A stretch of DNA of 64,000 nt from Candidatus Peregrinibacteria bacterium GW2011_GWF2_43_17 (GTDB lineage Bacteria > Patescibacteriota > Gracilibacteria > UBA1369 > UBA12470). The notes under the pieces were generated by a model, which searched no databases, was not told where the DNA came from, and saw nothing but the letters and a program-made list of their open reading frames with translations. Positions 62,177 through 64,000 of the stretch are shown piece after piece. The stretch spans positions 1-64,000 of the forward strand of contig LCFW01000005.1 in the NCBI GenBank assembly GCA_000999315.1, written 5' to 3'. Made by a program: the position numbers and the translations under genes. Numbering within the stretch: position 1 is the stretch's first letter; each line of letters begins with the position of its first letter.

Positions 62177-62773
62177 ATGCCACCAGAAATACCAAGTCAT
62201 AATCCGCCATCACCCGAAACGCCTCGCGAAGAGCAACCAACCATCGAAGGTTTAACAGAAGAAGAACTCAACTTGATTGCGAAAGAAATTTTTGCGCCGA
62301 ACTCGGGATGGGTAAATAATGCCGCGGAATTTTATTCAAATAGAGACAAAGTTGGCGGGGCTGAAAGAATTTTATTGGCACCGGCAAACGCATTTGAAAA
62401 CTTGGTGCAATTGGGGATAAGCATCTTTAATAAAAAAACCTACCAAGATTTGGCAACACTTGCCTCCGCTGTACGGGACGAAGAGGCGAGAGCAACCCTT
62501 ATGGTTATATTGGGGAAAGGATGGCAAAATTGTACAACCGCCGAAAAAACGGCATTCGTGGTGGAAATGCTCTCGACGGGACTCGTCGCCGGTGGCGTCT
62601 TGTCGAAACTCAAAACACTTCTGCCGGCAACAAAATTGATAAAACTCTCTACGGCCGGAAATACCAGGAGGTTGTTGACCAGCATTGCGGCCGCAAATCC
62701 ACTCGACGACATAGCCATGGCCAGCACGACATCAATGGCTCAAACATTACCGAAAACAGTAGGCGGGAAATAA
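62177..62773 (+). CDS. Hypothetical protein
   Basis: 198 aa. A proline-rich start (PPEIPSHNPPSPETPREEQP) is followed by a helical body with EGLTEEELNLIAKEIFAP, NAFENLVQLGISIFNKKTYQDLATLASAVRDEEAR and a mildly hydrophobic stretch (VEMLSTGLVAGGVLSKLKTLLP). No family recognised. Its promoter and leader match those of the unknown gene at 47804, so the two may be co-regulated. Confidence 0.6.
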   Translation: MPPEIPSHNPPSPETPREEQPTIEGLTEEELNLIAKEIFAPNSGWVNNAAEFYSNRDKVGGAERILLAPANAFENLVQLGISIFNKKTYQDLATLASAVRDEEARATLMVILGKGWQNCTTAEKTAFVVEMLSTGLVAGGVLSKLKTLLPATKLIKLSTAGNTRRLLTSIAAANPLDDIAMASTTSMAQTLPKTVGGK

Positions 62774-62833
62774 AACAAATACACACCACGCACTATGGAC
62801 TACGCACTACGGACTATGTACTATTAAACCGCC

Positions 62834-64000
62834 ATGGCAATTGATCTGATTCAAATTCGCATCCCCGTTGGAGAGAACAAAGCTGAAACTTTTGAAGAAC
62901 TTTTGGTGAATTTGCATGAGGTCTTGCATCACACGCCGATAGGGCTGGAAATCGCTTCGATAGATCAGCACATATACTTTTTTGTCAGAACGCCGTCGGA
63001 TACGATTGCGGCGGTCGAGGGACAGATCTATGCGCTTTATCCGCACGCGGAAATTTCACCGGCGAAAGAGTATATAAATGATCGCGGCGACGGGTTCGCG
63101 GCGGCGGAAATTTTCATGAAGAGATCCGACATTTACCCGATAAAAACTTTTAAAAAATTCGAAGAAGATTCCATTTCGGGTATTTTCTCGATACTCGCAA
63201 AAGCGGATGCCGAAGAAGAAATATGGATACAAGTTTTGGCGGAACCGATGGAGGAAGGTTTCTCGTTGAATTTCGGCAGAAGATGGAAAATGAAAACAAA
63301 CGCCCTTAAAAGAATGTTCCGCCTCGGCGACAGATTTAAACTGAAAGGCATAAAAAATCTTCGCGTTGAAGAAAATGACGCTTTCAAGCACAAAGCCGAA
63401 AAACACGCTTACAAAATCAGCATCAGGATCGCCGACATCGCCAAAAACCAGAAAAAAGCCGAAGATAAATTAATCTCGCTCGTTAAGGCTTACACCCAAT
63501 TTAACACAATCGAATTAAACCAGTTCAAATTCTCGAAAATATCGAAAGACGCCTTCACGAAACTTGGCAAAAATCTCAAGTACGGCGGTCATTCGATGAT
63601 AATGAGCGACGAAGAGGTGGCGAGCGTCTATCACTTCCCGAATCCGGATTCCGTTCCGCATATAGTCCACGTCACTTCCCGTAAAGCCGAACCGCCTCAA
63701 GATCTTCCGAAACAAGGGAAGTTGGGTCCTGGAGAAATGTCGGTTTTCGGCATAACCAACTATCACAATCAGAACATCAGATTCGGTATAAAAAGAGCCG
63801 ACAGGCGCAGACATTTATACGTTGTTGGTAAATCCGGTACCGGTAAAAGTAAAATGCTCGAACTTCTCATTATATCCGATATTTTGGCGGGGAAAGGCGT
63901 TGGAGTTCTCGATCCTCACGGCGACTTGGTCGATGCGATTTTGAAATATATTCCGGACGAGAGGAAGGACGACGTTGTGCTTTTTGACCCCGCGGACGCC
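62834..64000 (+). CDS. Conjugation/type IV secretion-type ATPase, 3' end cut off by window edge
   Basis: This is absent from the ORF track because it runs off the right edge. Translated from ATG 62834 it gives 389 open codons. Residues 1-310 are an N-terminal domain of the kind fused to TraD/VirD4-like or DUF87 ATPases (VGENKAETFEELLVNLHEVLHHTPIG...). VVGKSGTGKSKMLELLI is the Walker A site and LDPHGDLVDAIL follows as in type IV coupling ATPases. It probably powers DNA or protein transfer, or pilus functions. Partners would lie beyond the window. Confidence 0.85.
   Translation, partial: MAIDLIQIRIPVGENKAETFEELLVNLHEVLHHTPIGLEIASIDQHIYFFVRTPSDTIAAVEGQIYALYPHAEISPAKEYINDRGDGFAAAEIFMKRSDIYPIKTFKKFEEDSISGIFSILAKADAEEEIWIQVLAEPMEEGFSLNFGRRWKMKTNALKRMFRLGDRFKLKGIKNLRVEENDAFKHKAEKHAYKISIRIADIAKNQKKAEDKLISLVKAYTQFNTIELNQFKFSKISKDAFTKLGKNLKYGGHSMIMSDEEVASVYHFPNPDSVPHIVHVTSRKAEPPQDLPKQGKLGPGEMSVFGITNYHNQNIRFGIKRADRRRHLYVVGKSGTGKSKMLELLIISDILAGKGVGVLDPHGDLVDAILKYIPDERKDDVVLFDPADA

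Overview
The window reads as chromosomal DNA of a bacterium with a small, tightly packed genome, most likely a Patescibacteria/CPR lineage. Supporting signs are many 4-40 bp gene overlaps, weak or absent Shine-Dalgarno sites, a short alanyl-tRNA synthetase, many lineage-specific hypotheticals, a cysteine-rich protein of a type I associate with CPR genomes, and a very large surface-glycan locus. TGA is used as a stop throughout (code 11), which argues against the code-25 groups (Gracilibacteria/Absconditabacteria proper). A Peregrinibacteria-like origin is a guess; no rRNA or tRNA gene is visible to settle it.

Layout. 1-2.1 kb: a truncated HNH-endonuclease gene and metK behind a textbook SAM-I riboswitch with an attenuator. 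2.1-17.6 kb (all +): sugar-nucleotide and glycan genes (two DPM1-like GT2, two DegT-family PLP enzymes, a GT-C membrane protein, UDP-glucose dehydrogenase, UDP-glucuronate epimerase-like and other SDR enzymes, a Wzx-type flippase, a B12 radical-SAM protein, three methyltransferases, GDP-mannose 4,6-dehydratase). 17.8-18.6 kb: a full HNH gene paralogous to the one at the left edge. 18.6-38 kb (mostly -): RmlC-like epimerase, acetyltransferases, seven GT4 or GT4-containing genes, UDP-glucuronate decarboxylase, a GT-C/GtrA pair on +, a CDP-paratose 2-epimerase-like enzyme, a PKD surface protein, an HTH-ATPase/STAS-like pair, a FemAB-like protein and a GT4-polysaccharide deacetylase fusion. 38.3-39.6 kb: a GT2 and a small membrane protein. 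39.6-64 kb: mixed housekeeping (DUF1385, NAD(P)HX dehydratase, MscS channel, slipin, AroE, LspA, FtsW/RodA, MurG, PH-domain/LemA-like cluster, MiaB, AlaRS, guanine deaminase), hypotheticals, and the start of a conjugation-type ATPase.

Functionally, most of the first 40 kb should build and export a surface polysaccharide or glycosylate surface proteins, using UDP-GlcA, UDP-GalA, UDP-xylose, GDP-4-keto-6-deoxymannose and probably a 3,6-dideoxyhexose derived from it.

The most unusual signal is a pair of ~270-bp cassettes (8122-8391 and 38100-38371). Each is bounded by 20-31 bp inverted repeats and carries the same extended -10 promoter, pointing into a glycan gene. This is the architecture of invertible, phase-variable capsule promoters. 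The second cassette sits exactly between two divergent glycan genes; in the first, inversion would also replace the C-terminal tail of the epimerase. A second recurring element is the GC-rich palindrome GGCCGTCCCGGGACGGCC, found in frame inside both HNH genes and once between genes.
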